A stretch of 64,000 nucleotides of DNA, taken from positions 310,001 to 374,000 of the forward strand of contig NZ_JAQQKV010000001.1 of the NCBI RefSeq assembly GCF_028550435.1. The letters run 5' to 3'. Each line of letters starts with the position of its first letter. Position 1 is the stretch's first letter. Positions 20,150 through 28,564 of this stretch are shown piece by piece. The translations under genes were made by a program, and so were the position numbers. The notes under the pieces are model-generated. The model was not told the DNA's origin. It was given only the letters and a program-made list of their open reading frames with translations, and searched no databases. This DNA is from Asticcacaulis machinosus (GTDB lineage Bacteria; Pseudomonadota; Alphaproteobacteria; Caulobacterales; Caulobacteraceae).

Positions 20150-23100
20150 TTAGAACTTAAAGCCAGTGCGCAGACTGACGGAATAGTTTTCGTAAGAATC
20201 GTATTTTTCAGCTTCGGCTTCAATGGCCAGATATCCGTATTCATTAGCGGCACCAATACGGAATCCCACGACCGGGCTGCCACCTTCAACATCACCGCCG
20301 GTGAGGGTGAACGGATTGCCGGCACCAAAGCGGGCTGTGGTATCCGCGATTTCAACCGACACGTTTTGGCGATAACCAACCCAAATCTCTGGTTGGATTA
20401 GAGCACGTTTATTGGCACGCCCGAAGACAACGAGAGCGCTGGCGCTGGCCAGATGGCTATCGCGTGACTCGACTGTCAGGTCAAAGCTTGAACCGCCGCC
20501 TGTCTCGGTGCGGTCGTCTTCGCTAAGAGCGTAGAAGTCGATGCCAACTTGCGGACGAATGCTCACCGGTCCCATTGCCGCTTCATAAGATGCACCAAGG
20601 TTCCCGGAATAGCTGATGCCGCTCCAGTCAGCTTCGGTGACCATGACTTTTTGGCTTGAAATCAATTCACGCTTGGAATCGAATGTTGCACGACCGACGC
20701 CAGCACTGGCCCACGCCTTGAAGTTCTCGTTATACAGACGCCAGTAACCGCCGATGCTCAGGTCAGAAGTTGACGACGATTCGTTTGGGGCTGCGAACGT
20801 ATCTTCAGGTGTCGTCGTCGTATAAGCCAGATAAATGCCCACGGCTTGATTGCCCATCAGGCCACGTTCGGCACCGCCGGCAAAGGCGAAGCCTGTAGAT
20901 TTAAAGCCCGTGGTGTCGCCGCGTTCACGCTCCATATGGAAGCCGTATTCTTGCAGCCAGTACTGAGTTTCGCCATTTGAAGGCAGGAAGGACTGCTTGC
21001 TAAGGGAATGGTTTAGGGCCTCATGACCCTTCGAGAGGGTTAGCAAGGCTTCGCCCGAATAATCCGGCAGGAACGCTGAATAGACGGTATCAAAGCCGCT
21101 CTGATTCGTTTGGGCCAACAGCGCTAATGAGGTTGCAGTATCGGTTTGCGCCGCCGTCAGGATGGCATCCAAAGCACTGTACTCATTGACAGACAGCCCC
21201 GATTCTACCTGTGTTTTGAGGCGGAAGTCAGCATAAAGATTGGTTCCTCCGGTGCCTGTCGATAATGCCGCCTTGTAAAGCCACGGTACATTCTGATCCA
21301 AAGTGGCCGCATCAAGATTAGCAATATTAATATTGCTGCCCGTCATGACGGTAAACTGGACAGGGCTTTTGATGAGTTCGGTCAAAGACAGCAACACTTT
21401 TGCGCCGCTATCGATCGTCGTCGTGCCGGAATTAATCAGAACCGGGGTCGTAGCTGTATCCGGATCCAGCACGACGTAAAGTTCTGATTTGGCCCCTAAG
21501 CGCAGTGATGACAGGTTTACTTGCGAACCGCCAGTAAGCCCAAGGCGGGCTTCAGCCACATTGAGGGCCACACTGCCGGAGCCCGTGATTTTACCTAAGA
21601 CAACGGCTTTTTTATCAAGCAACAGACTGTTGGCCCCAGCGCCAAAGTCGATATTTCCGATGATCTGACCGCCATTAACGGTCAATGCGTCATTACCGGA
21701 GCCGAGTAAGATATCACCCTGGATAAAGGGCGCTGCCACCGTGTCGTCATCAGGCTTGGTATCGGTTTGGGTGAGGGTCAGGCCTGCGCTGTTCGTACGC
21801 GTATCAATGGCAATGCCCCGGTTAAGGGACGTATCAGCAATACCGTCATTATTCTCATCACCTGGCGCTGTTACAGCGGTGATGAAGCCGGTGTTATTAA
21901 AGGTTGTGAGGCTATTTGATCTGTCGCGCACAGCGATTGCGCTTGCGGTCGTCCCCCCGCCACTGGCCGACAATGTCCCACTGTTATTAATCGCAGGCAC
22001 TACCGCACCGGCCGCTATGTCTACAGCGATCGCACTATTATTATTTAACGTCGTCGTGGTTACGCGGATGTTTCCGGAATTTACAAAGTTGGCGACATTG
22101 GCGCCGCTTAAAAGAGAAACGCCGGTCGCATTACCCTTCGTACCCACAGAATTAACATTGCCTTGTATGGAAAGGCCGTTTTGGAGCACAACATTACGGC
22201 CCAGGCCGCCAATCTGTATTGCCGTGGTATTTACGTCTTTATATAGCCCCGCCGAATTGACGTTGCCTTTGACGACCAGGCCAAAACTGTCAGTCGCTTT
22301 GGCGGTCACAACGCTATTGAGCGTAATATCCTGTGTCGCAGACCCGATGAGTAATGCCGGAGATCCACCATATTGAGTCAAATTGGCCGTTGTCTGATTC
22401 GCATCCAGAGTGCCGTCACCATCGATATCTGTATTCGTCGTATCAGCAGCCACAGTAGCATTAAGCAGCAAGCCTTTAGACAAATTGCCCGATATGCTGA
22501 CAAGAGGGCCGTTCTGGTAAAGATCGTCCGGATCGAGCAAAGCCAGTTGGGCATCGGTTAAGGCCGAAGTGAACCTGTAACCCGTGCCGCTGATCGTTCC
22601 ATCAAGGATAACAGAGCCACTGACGTTGCCAGTCAAATTTAAAGCTGTAGCGTTTTGGCCAAGAGTATTGATAGTGCCGCTGACATAGACATTGCCAGTG
22701 ACATTGTTTTCAATCGAAATACCTTTAGTATCCGTACCCGTGGCCGCGATTGCGCCATCAAAGCTGAAATTACCTGCCAGAGGGGATTCGAGCCTGATAC
22801 CGTAAGACTGATTACCTTCAATGGTAATAACAGACGCGCTGGTAACTTCAATCTTACCGGTGAAAGGTGACGCCCCTACAAGGCGAATGCCGTAACGTCC
22901 GGTGCCGGTCGCAAATTCTCCGTCGACAAAATCATCATCATCAGTCGTTGAATCTGCAGGCGTATAATTGTCTGTGACAGTGATATTCGACTTTACTGAA
23001 ACTTCACCAGTCGTTCCGCCATTTACCAGTATACCTGTGGAATTATCTGCTGAAGACGCCATGTTAATGGCGCCCTCGGTTGTTACTTTATGATTTGAAT

Positions 23101-23311
23101 CCAGAGTGATAGCCGTGCCGCTCGCCAGTTTAATAGAGCCTGCCGCAGCAATTTTCACATCATCCGCCGCGCCGTTATTGGCAGTAGAGGTGGCAATCGG
23201 CGTTGTGCGCTCAGTTGTAATACTGGTTTCGGCAGACGCCGTGTGAGCGGATATGCCCGCGGCCAGAATCAGGCCGATGGCTGTGGCGTTGCGAAGGTGT
23301 GATTTACGCAT
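20150..23311 (-). CDS. Autotransporter with beta-helix passenger and outer-membrane barrel
   Basis: This is a 1053-residue type Va autotransporter. A signal peptide spans residues 1-27, with likely cleavage after AHTASA. The passenger (to about residue 740) is rich in Gly, Asn, Thr, Ser and Val with recurring G-N-V-x-G and S-G-x-I/V patterns expected of a beta-helix. It includes two Asp/Asn-rich loops, DIDGDGTLDAN (about 298) and DENNDGIADTS (about 488), that look like calcium-binding loops. The C-terminal 280 residues form the barrel domain and end in VSLRTGFKF with the terminal Phe required for BAM recognition. I cannot identify a protease or adhesin motif, so the ligand is unknown. The gene stands alone between terminators. 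Confidence 0.88.
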   Translation of the reverse strand: MRKSHLRNATAIGLILAAGISAHTASAETSITTERTTPIATSTANNGAADDVKIAAAGSIKLASGTAITLDSNHKVTTEGAINMASSADNSTGILVNGGTTGEVSVKSNITVTDNYTPADSTTDDDDFVDGEFATGTGRYGIRLVGASPFTGKIEVTSASVITIEGNQSYGIRLESPLAGNFSFDGAIAATGTDTKGISIENNVTGNVYVSGTINTLGQNATALNLTGNVSGSVILDGTISGTGYRFTSALTDAQLALLDPDDLYQNGPLVSISGNLSKGLLLNATVAADTTNTDIDGDGTLDANQTTANLTQYGGSPALLIGSATQDITLNSVVTAKATDSFGLVVKGNVNSAGLYKDVNTTAIQIGGLGRNVVLQNGLSIQGNVNSVGTKGNATGVSLLSGANVANFVNSGNIRVTTTTLNNNSAIAVDIAAGAVVPAINNSGTLSASGGGTTASAIAVRDRSNSLTTFNNTGFITAVTAPGDENNDGIADTSLNRGIAIDTRTNSAGLTLTQTDTKPDDDTVAAPFIQGDILLGSGNDALTVNGGQIIGNIDFGAGANSLLLDKKAVVLGKITGSGSVALNVAEARLGLTGGSQVNLSSLRLGAKSELYVVLDPDTATTPVLINSGTTTIDSGAKVLLSLTELIKSPVQFTVMTGSNINIANLDAATLDQNVPWLYKAALSTGTGGTNLYADFRLKTQVESGLSVNEYSALDAILTAAQTDTATSLALLAQTNQSGFDTVYSAFLPDYSGEALLTLSKGHEALNHSLSKQSFLPSNGETQYWLQEYGFHMERERGDTTGFKSTGFAFAGGAERGLMGNQAVGIYLAYTTTTPEDTFAAPNESSSTSDLSIGGYWRLYNENFKAWASAGVGRATFDSKRELISSQKVMVTEADWSGISYSGNLGASYEAAMGPVSIRPQVGIDFYALSEDDRTETGGGSSFDLTVESRDSHLASASALVVFGRANKRALIQPEIWVGYRQNVSVEIADTTARFGAGNPFTLTGGDVEGGSPVVGFRIGAANEYGYLAIEAEAEKYDSYENYSVSLRTGFKF

Positions 23312-23545
23312 CTGGCTACTTTCAGAAGTGTCGGAAACAGAGCCAAGGGCCCGGTGGAGGTCTGATTATTTTATGAAAACTGGGGAATACGCTTTAACTG
23401 GCGGAGGCAGCCCACATGTCGATACCGTTACATTGTATTGGTGATGCCTCAAAAACCGAATTTGCGGCGAACATTGGCACGAATGTGGGCTTTTATATGT
23501 CAGTTAGGAAAAATTGCAAATGCGTTGCGACGGGAAGCGTCTAAA
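23312..23545. other. Intergenic region upstream of the autotransporter
   Basis: I see no gene I can support in this stretch. A 23-codon frame at 23373-23444 on the plus strand has GGAGG 12 bases upstream but no other support. The region should hold the autotransporter promoter on the minus strand, which I could not place with confidence. Confidence 0.5.
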
Positions 23546-23580
23546 CGAAAAAAAACCGCGAGGCTTTGCGCCTGCGGTTT
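23546..23580 (-). terminator. Terminator of the tRNA-Asp operon
   Basis: AAACCGC-AGGC (23553-23564, one bulged G) pairs with GCCT-GCGGTTT (23570-23580) around a 5-base loop. On the minus strand this is followed by a run of eight T (23555-23548). It lies about 50 bases beyond the second tRNA-Asp. Confidence 0.8.
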
Positions 23581-23611
23581 GCAATACATAGGATAGTAAA
23601 AGAGATGCGGA

Positions 23612-23633
23612 GCCACTTAAAATTTTAAGTGGC
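23612..23633. repeat. Perfect 22-bp palindrome covering the CCA end of tRNA-Asp 2
   Basis: GCCACTTAAAA is followed at once by its complement TTTTAAGTGGC (23612-23633). On the minus-strand transcript the left arm contains the encoded CCA of the tRNA and the right arm is the trailer, so the precursor can fold its 3' end into a hairpin. Confidence 0.8.
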
Positions 23634-23706
23634 GCGAGTGACGGGACTCGAACCCGCGACCCTCGGCGTGACAGGCCGATACTCTAACCAACTGAGCTAC
23701 ACCCGC
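23630..23706 (-). tRNA. tRNA-Asp (GUC), copy 2
   Basis: The 77-base gene on the minus strand starts GCGGGTGTAG, has D-arm GCTCAGTTGG, anticodon GTC within CCTGTCACG, T-arm GGGTTCGAGTCCC, discriminator G and an encoded CCA. Acceptor pairing GCGGGTG with CACTCGC has one G-U pair. It is identical to the copy at 23767-23843, which precedes it in the transcript. Confidence 0.97.
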
Positions 23707-23747
23707 ATCCCTAATGCCCTGCGTAAACCTGAATTTCAGAAGCGGTT

Positions 23748-23770
23748 GCCACCTACGTTAAATAAGTGGC
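23748..23770. repeat. Imperfect inverted repeat at the CCA end of tRNA-Asp 1
   Basis: GCCACCTA (23748-23755) and TAAGTGGC (23763-23770) can pair over eight positions with one G-U in the minus-strand RNA, around a 7-base loop. It occupies the same place as the palindrome after copy 2 and likewise includes the encoded CCA. Confidence 0.6.
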
Positions 23771-23843
23771 GCGAGTGACGGGACTCGAACCCGCGACCCT
23801 CGGCGTGACAGGCCGATACTCTAACCAACTGAGCTACACCCGC
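23767..23843 (-). tRNA. tRNA-Asp (GUC), copy 1
   Basis: The 77-base tRNA gene is identical in sequence to copy 2 and 60 bases upstream of it in the direction of transcription. Anticodon GTC, complete cloverleaf and encoded CCA are all present. The candidate promoter lies at 23925-23954. Confidence 0.97.
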
Positions 23844-23924
23844 ATTCTGAAATTTTAGTTTCTCGATAAGACAGTGTGGCCGAGATTTTAAGGTCTGGCA
23901 ACCATGCCCTGTCAGGAGGTGCGC

Positions 23925-23954
23925 TAGATAGTTCGGGCGAGGGGGCGGTGTCAA
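23925..23954 (-). promoter_or_regulatory. Promoter of the tRNA-Asp operon
   Basis: On the minus strand TTGACA (23954-23949), an 18-base spacer and TATCTA (23930-23925) are followed by GCGCACCTC. The block CTATCTAGCGCACCTC (23931-23916) recurs exactly upstream of the tRNA-Glu pair at 49882-49897, which strengthens the call. Confidence 0.75.
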
Positions 23955-24086
23955 GCGCCGAGTTTCTGAAAAGCTCTAAATTTTGAAATGGCTGTGGAAG
24001 GCTGATTGCAAAATGCGATTAATTCTCAATAGCTTTTAAAAATAACGCAAAAATCAAAAAACACGCAATTTGATCCTTTTGAGTGT

Positions 24087-24115
24087 TTGCCGCGGTGCAA
24101 AGGTTGGTCTAATAC
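24087..24115 (+). promoter_or_regulatory. Candidate promoter of the nuo operon
   Basis: TTGCCG (24087-24092), a 17-base spacer and TAATAC (24110-24115) lie 69 bases before nuoA. The 60 bases upstream are very A-rich and could act as an UP element. The rest of the 340-base gap between tRNA-Asp and nuoA shows no gene. Confidence 0.5.
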
Positions 24116-24184
24116 GCTTCTTGATTCCAGCCGTCCTTAAGGTGTAACAGCACTTTTAGATAAAGGACTCATTTGAGGTTTCCG

Positions 24185-24562
24185 ATGAACGCGCTTTTGC
24201 TGCAATATCTTCCGGTCATCATTTTCATGGGTATAGCTGCCGTTTTAGGGCTTGGCTTTATCTTTGCGGCGCTGGTTCTGGCACCAAAGGCCCCGGACAC
24301 CGAAAAGCTCTCGGCTTATGAATGTGGCTTTAATGCTTTTGATAGTGCGCGCCAGAAATTTGACGTGCGGTTTTATCTGGTTTCGATTCTGTTCATTATC
24401 TTTGACCTCGAAGTCGCGTTTCTCTTTCCGTGGGCAGTCTCTATGTTTGATTTGCCCCAGGCGGGTATGGAGTTTGCCTTTTGGTCGATGATGTCTTTCC
24501 TGACCATCCTGACCGTTGGCTTTATTTATGAGTGGAAAAAAGGAGCCCTGGAATGGGAGTAG
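24185..24562 (+). CDS. nuoA: NADH-quinone oxidoreductase subunit A
   Basis: NuoA is a small membrane-arm subunit of complex I near the junction with the peripheral arm. The 125-residue product has three membrane helices and the conserved loop [24 protein letters not shown], whose Cys-Gly pair is typical, with [11 protein letters not shown] in helix 2. The ATG at 24185 has GAGG six bases upstream; a TTG at 24173 overlaps that site and is rejected. It opens the nuo operon. Confidence 0.96.
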   Translation: MNALLLQYLPVIIFMGIAAVLGLGFIFAALVLAPKAPDTEKLSAYECGFNAFDSARQKFDVRFYLVSILFIIFDLEVAFLFPWAVSMFDLPQAGMEFAFWSMMSFLTILTVGFIYEWKKGALEWE

Positions 24563-25170
24563 ACCTTTCCAATAGTGGCCTGATTTCAACATCGGGCCAG
24601 CCTTTATCTACGGGTACAACCTTATCTGCCGGAATGGCGGGCCGTTCACGCGTTGAAGGTTATAACCCTGATATCCACGACAAGTTTTTCGAGCAGGTCT
24701 CCGCAGAACTGAACGAAAAAGGTTTTCTGGTCGCGGCGGCCGATGATGTCATCACGTGGGCGCGCACCGGCTCTCTGATGTGGATGACGTTCGGTTTGGC
24801 CTGTTGTGCCGTTGAAATGATGCAGGCCTCCATGCCGCGTTATGACATGGAGCGTTTTGGTATGGCGCCGCGCGCGTCACCGCGCCAATCCGACCTTATG
24901 ATCGTAGCGGGCACCCTGACCAACAAAATGGCGCCGGCGTTGCGAAAAGTGTACGACCAAATGCCTGACCCCCGTTATGTGCTGTCGATGGGCAGTTGCG
25001 CGAATGGTGGCGGTTATTATCACTACAGCTATTCGGTAGTTCGTGGTTGTGACCGGGTTGTGCCGGTGGATGTCTATGTGCCCGGTTGTCCGCCATCGGC
25101 TGAAGCACTGCTGTACGGCCTCCTGCAATTGCAGAAGAAGATCCGCCGTAACGGCACGATCGCACGATAA
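24553..25170 (+). CDS. nuoB: NADH-quinone oxidoreductase subunit B
   Basis: NuoB binds the terminal [4Fe-4S] cluster N2 that reduces quinone. The 205-residue product has the adjacent Cys pair in [10 protein letters not shown], the [16 protein letters not shown] block and the further ligands in GSCANGGG and [11 protein letters not shown]. The ATG at 24553 lies seven bases after AGGAG and overlaps nuoA by 10 bases. An earlier in-frame ATG at 24532 is within nuoA and lacks such a site. The N-terminal 35 residues before the core are variable and Ser/Thr/Gly-rich. Confidence 0.96.
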   Translation: MGVDLSNSGLISTSGQPLSTGTTLSAGMAGRSRVEGYNPDIHDKFFEQVSAELNEKGFLVAAADDVITWARTGSLMWMTFGLACCAVEMMQASMPRYDMERFGMAPRASPRQSDLMIVAGTLTNKMAPALRKVYDQMPDPRYVLSMGSCANGGGYYHYSYSVVRGCDRVVPVDVYVPGCPPSAEALLYGLLQLQKKIRRNGTIAR

Positions 25171-25182
25171 GGGGAGGGTGGT

Positions 25183-25788
25183 ATGTCGTTAGATAAACTG
25201 AATAACCTCGCCGAACGTGCCAGGGCCGATTTCAAGGATGGCGTTCTGGATGTGACGTTCGCTTATGGTGAACTGACGCTGATGGTTGAACGCGAGCGCA
25301 TTATCGAGATCATGACCAAGCTGAAAGACGGCGAGTATTATCGCTTCCATCAGCTTATTGATCTGACGGGCGTGGATTATCCTAAGCGTGATCTTCGCTT
25401 TGATGTCGTGTACCATCTTTTGTCGTTGACCCAGAACCTGCGTATTCGGGTCAAGGTTATGACGGATGAAGTCGTGCCGGTAGCCAGTCTTCGTGACGTT
25501 TATCCTAACGCTGATTGGTATGAGCGCGAAGCTTTTGATATGTATGGTATCTTATTCGCCAATCACCCGGATCTGCGCCGGTTGCTAACGGATTACGGTT
25601 TTGAAGGCCATCCTTTGCGCAAGGATTTCCCGATGACCGGCCATGTCGAGGTACGTTACGACGAAGCGCAAAAGCGCGTGGTTTATGAGCCTGTAAAACT
25701 GGTTCAGGAGTTCCGTAAATTTGACTTTATGTCTCCGTGGGAGGGCGCGTCCTATGTCCTGCCGGGAGATGAGAAGGCCAGTAGCTAG
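25183..25788 (+). CDS. nuoC: NADH-quinone oxidoreductase subunit C
   Basis: NuoC is the 30-kDa peripheral-arm subunit that packs against NuoD. The 201-residue product holds the family signature [20 protein letters not shown] followed by [16 protein letters not shown]. It is separate from nuoD here, whereas E. coli has a NuoCD fusion. A GGGGAGGG ribosome binding site precedes the ATG. An unrelated small membrane protein gene follows before nuoD. Confidence 0.96.
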   Translation: MSLDKLNNLAERARADFKDGVLDVTFAYGELTLMVERERIIEIMTKLKDGEYYRFHQLIDLTGVDYPKRDLRFDVVYHLLSLTQNLRIRVKVMTDEVVPVASLRDVYPNADWYEREAFDMYGILFANHPDLRRLLTDYGFEGHPLRKDFPMTGHVEVRYDEAQKRVVYEPVKLVQEFRKFDFMSPWEGASYVLPGDEKASS

Positions 25789-25822
25789 ATAAGCAGCTAA
25801 ATAACCTGAAACGGGGGGCGTT

Positions 25823-26212
25823 ATGGGTAGGTTTAAATCGGTACGGTCGGCAGTAAAGTTTTTTGCCGTCAGTTTGTCGGCAGCATATCTGTTTACCATC
25901 GGCATGAAATTGACCGGCTGGTTTACGCGCTCACCCGACATACCGGATGAAGGCATGGCGACGACAGGGATGTCGATCATCGTCGGTGTGGCGATATTAA
26001 TTTTTGGGGCTGCGGTGCGGCGCTTTACGGCAGCGGAAACGCAGGCCGCACTTTTGGGGGCTTCAGCCGTGCTTCTGGCAACGCCAGTGGTGCAGTTGGT
26101 GACGACGCATAGTTTTGACTTGTCGACGCTGGTGGTTTCCGGTTTTGGCATTATCACTCTGGTGGCCGGTCTGCTTGTCGCATTGACGCGCAGACCGACG
26201 CTGGACGAGTAA
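25823..26212 (+). CDS. Small membrane protein embedded in the nuo operon (nuoC-nuoD)
   Basis: I do not recognise this 129-residue protein. It has a basic N terminus, an amphipathic first helix (about residues 8-30), and three further hydrophobic segments near 47-63, 74-95 and 99-120, ending in RRPTLDE. There are no Cys or metal motifs. It has a GGGGGGCG ribosome binding site, begins 34 bases after nuoC and ends 62 bases before nuoD, all in one direction, so it is probably cotranscribed. It could be a complex I assembly or accessory protein, but that rests on position only. Confidence 0.7.
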   Translation: MGRFKSVRSAVKFFAVSLSAAYLFTIGMKLTGWFTRSPDIPDEGMATTGMSIIVGVAILIFGAAVRRFTAAETQAALLGASAVLLATPVVQLVTTHSFDLSTLVVSGFGIITLVAGLLVALTRRPTLDE

Positions 26213-26274
26213 ATTTCGCGGAATCGCCGGTTCAGACTGGCTGTTTTCGGGTAGTGGGATAGAAGGATGTGATC

Positions 26275-27507
26275 ATGGCGGATGATGTGAAGCCCCAGAA
26301 CGATCTCAAGAGCGAGCTTACGCGTCAGAATTTTGACGACCGCAAGTTCACGATCAATTTCGGTCCTCAGCACCCGGCGGCTCACGGCGTTTTACGTCTG
26401 GTGCTTGACCTTGACGGTGAAATCGTTGAACGTGTCGATCCGCACATCGGCCTGCTGCACCGCGGCACCGAAAAGCTGATGGAATATCGCACCTATCTGC
26501 AAAATATTCCCTATTTTGATCGCCTTGATTACGTAGCACCTATGAATCAGGAGCACGCCTTTTGCCTGGCGATCGAAAAGCTTCTGGGCGTTGACGTGCC
26601 TAAGCGTGCGCAGTTGATCCGGGTACTATTCTCTGAAATCGGCCGCGTACTAAATCATCTCCTGAACATCACCACTCAGGCCATGGACGTCGGTGCGCTG
26701 ACGCCTCCCTTGTGGGGCTTTGAAGAGCGCGAAAAGCTGATGGTGTTCTATGAGCGTGCCTGCGGGGCACGGTTGCACGCTAATTACTTCCGCCCAGGTG
26801 GCGTCCATCAGGATCTGACGCCGGAACTGATCGATGATATTGAGCAGTGGTGCAAAGAGTTCCCGCGCGCGCTGAATGATATTGAGTCTCTGGTGACTGA
26901 AAACCGTATTTTCAAGCAGCGCAATGTCGATATCGGTGTCGTCTCAGTTCAGGAAGCGTTCGACTGGGGCTTCTCTGGTGTCATGATCCGTGGGTCGGGC
27001 GTCGAATGGGATCTGCGCAAATCCCAGCCCTATGAATGCTACGATGAACTCGATTTTGATATCGTCATCGGCAAAAACGGCGACTGCTGGGATCGTTATC
27101 TATGCCGTGTCGAAGAGATGCGGGTTTCGGTCAGCCTGATGCAGCAATGTATTGATAAACTTCGGGTAACGCCGGGGGAGGTTCTATCCACCGACCATAA
27201 GATCACGCCGCCACGCCGCGCCGAGATGAAAAACTCGATGGAAGCGTTGATCCATCACTTCAAGCTCTATACCGAAGGTTTCAAGACCCCTGAGGGCGAA
27301 GTCTATGCCTGCGTCGAAGCGCCCAAGGGAGAGTTCGGGGTCTATCTGGTGTCGGACGGAACCAACAAGCCCTATAAGTGTAAGATCCGGGCGCCGGGCT
27401 TTGCCCACCTTCAGGCTATGGACTGGATGAATCGCGGCCATATGCTGGCTGACGTATCAGCTATCCTGGGCTCGCTGGATATCGTGTTCGGTGAGGTTGA
27501 CCGCTGA
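26275..27507 (+). CDS. nuoD: NADH-quinone oxidoreductase subunit D
   Basis: NuoD is the 49-kDa subunit, related to [NiFe]-hydrogenase large subunits, that forms the quinone site with NuoB. The 410-residue product opens its conserved part with [20 protein letters not shown] and [14 protein letters not shown], and ends in [13 protein letters not shown], the standard C terminus. AGAAGGA lies seven bases before the ATG at 26275 and only one before the GTG at 26269, so the ATG is chosen. The stop overlaps the next start as TGATG. Confidence 0.97.
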   Translation: MADDVKPQNDLKSELTRQNFDDRKFTINFGPQHPAAHGVLRLVLDLDGEIVERVDPHIGLLHRGTEKLMEYRTYLQNIPYFDRLDYVAPMNQEHAFCLAIEKLLGVDVPKRAQLIRVLFSEIGRVLNHLLNITTQAMDVGALTPPLWGFEEREKLMVFYERACGARLHANYFRPGGVHQDLTPELIDDIEQWCKEFPRALNDIESLVTENRIFKQRNVDIGVVSVQEAFDWGFSGVMIRGSGVEWDLRKSQPYECYDELDFDIVIGKNGDCWDRYLCRVEEMRVSVSLMQQCIDKLRVTPGEVLSTDHKITPPRRAEMKNSMEALIHHFKLYTEGFKTPEGEVYACVEAPKGEFGVYLVSDGTNKPYKCKIRAPGFAHLQAMDWMNRGHMLADVSAILGSLDIVFGEVDR

Positions 27508-27863
27508 TGAATATCTGGCTGGCTTTCGCGCTGTCATTAGGCTTTCTGACCGTTGCTGTTTACCTGCGCTACCTGCTGGGTAAAGCCGCGTGGTCGTATC
27601 ACCCTGGTGGGCAAAAAGGGTATCTGAAGGATATTCTGTTGGAAACTATAGTATCCTATGCGCCCATGCTGGCCATCATCTTTTCGGTGCGCGTTTACAT
27701 CGAATTTAATCCGCAGGACGCGGGATCCCCATTGATTATGGGCTCTATCGCTGTAGCTGTGGTCTCCATGCTGCTGGCCAAGCGCCTGCCGTTCGTCAAG
27801 GCAGCCAGCCTACGTATGACGAAGGCCCGTTCCGACCGTTGGGAGGCCGCGGCTAAACAATGA
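27507..27863 (+). CDS. Small membrane protein embedded in the nuo operon (nuoD-nuoE)
   Basis: This 118-residue protein is not one I recognise. It has hydrophobic segments at about residues 3-22, 48-66 and 76-92. The loop between the first two contains LGKAAWSYHPGGQKGYLKD, and the C terminus is basic. Its start overlaps the nuoD stop by one base, which implies translational coupling to a core complex I subunit. No catalytic motif is visible. A role in complex I assembly is possible but unproven. Confidence 0.7.
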   Translation: MNIWLAFALSLGFLTVAVYLRYLLGKAAWSYHPGGQKGYLKDILLETIVSYAPMLAIIFSVRVYIEFNPQDAGSPLIMGSIAVAVVSMLLAKRLPFVKAASLRMTKARSDRWEAAAKQ

Positions 27864-27897
27864 TCTGTTTTTTCTTTAATAGTGAGAGAGAGGCCTG

Positions 27898-28563
27898 ATG
27901 TCTGTTCGCCGCCTCGCCAAAGAGCAGCCCGAAAGCTTTGCCTTCAAGCCGGAAACGCTTGAAAAGGCTAACTGGTGGATTGCCAAATACCCTGATAACC
28001 GTCGTCAATCGGCGGTCATTCCCATTTTGTGGCTGGTCCAAAAGCAGGAGGGCTGGGTCAGTGAGCCCGCTATTTCCGCGATTGCCAAGATGCTGGGCAT
28101 GGCTCAGATTCGTGTTTATGAGGTCGCGACCTTCTACACTATGTTCATGCTGGAGCCCGTCGGTTCCGCCGCGCTCATTCAGGTGTGCGGCACGACGCCG
28201 TGCATGTTGCGGGGCTCCGACAAGCTGATGGAAGTTTGTAAATCCAAGATCGGCGCCAAAGACAAGCTGTCTGCCGATGGTAAATTTACCTGGCAGGAAG
28301 TTGAATGTCTGGGGGCCTGCACCAATGCGCCTATGGCTCAGATCAATGATTACTTCTATGAAGACCTGACGCCGGAAAATCTGGCGCAGATCATTGATGA
28401 TTTTGCCGCAGGTAAATCGCCCAAGGCTGGCCCTTATAATGGTCGTCATACCTCTGAGCCGATTGGCGGAGCGACGTCCCTGCTTGATCCGAAGCTTTAT
28501 GATGGCTCGGCCTCCAAGCCTGTCAAAATTCCGAATGCACCCGTTCCGGAGGCAAATGCGTAA
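27898..28563 (+). CDS. nuoE: NADH-quinone oxidoreductase subunit E
   Basis: NuoE carries the [2Fe-2S] cluster N1a in the NADH-oxidising module. The 221-residue product has the thioredoxin-like domain with the four Cys ligands in [11 protein letters not shown] and [11 protein letters not shown]. The C-terminal 60 residues are an extension ([19 protein letters not shown] onward) common in alphaproteobacterial and mitochondrial homologues. GAGAGAGAGG precedes the ATG. It is followed immediately by nuoF. Confidence 0.96.
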   Translation: MSVRRLAKEQPESFAFKPETLEKANWWIAKYPDNRRQSAVIPILWLVQKQEGWVSEPAISAIAKMLGMAQIRVYEVATFYTMFMLEPVGSAALIQVCGTTPCMLRGSDKLMEVCKSKIGAKDKLSADGKFTWQEVECLGACTNAPMAQINDYFYEDLTPENLAQIIDDFAAGKSPKAGPYNGRHTSEPIGGATSLLDPKLYDGSASKPVKIPNAPVPEANA

Positions 28564-28564
28564 C

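Noticed and set aside
21741-22376. Plus-strand frame of 211 codons opposite the autotransporter
   Set aside because: A by-product of the repetitive Val/Ala/Thr codon pattern of the passenger; no start signals.
23373-23444. 23-codon frame on the plus strand with GGAGG upstream
   Set aside because: The spacing of 12 bases is long, the peptide has no recognisable feature and nothing follows it on that strand for it to lead.
23630-23843. Direct repeats spaced by about 60 bases, suggestive of a CRISPR or att site
   Set aside because: They are the two identical tRNA-Asp genes; no spacers, cas genes or integrase are present.
24123-24170. Two GANTC sites in the nuo leader as evidence of CcrM/GcrA control
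   Set aside because: Such five-base sites are expected this often by chance, and two alone do not support a regulatory claim.
25585-26385. Minus-strand frame of 266 codons across nuoC and the small membrane gene
   Set aside because: It overlaps well-supported plus-strand genes for its full length and reads as low-quality antisense sequence.
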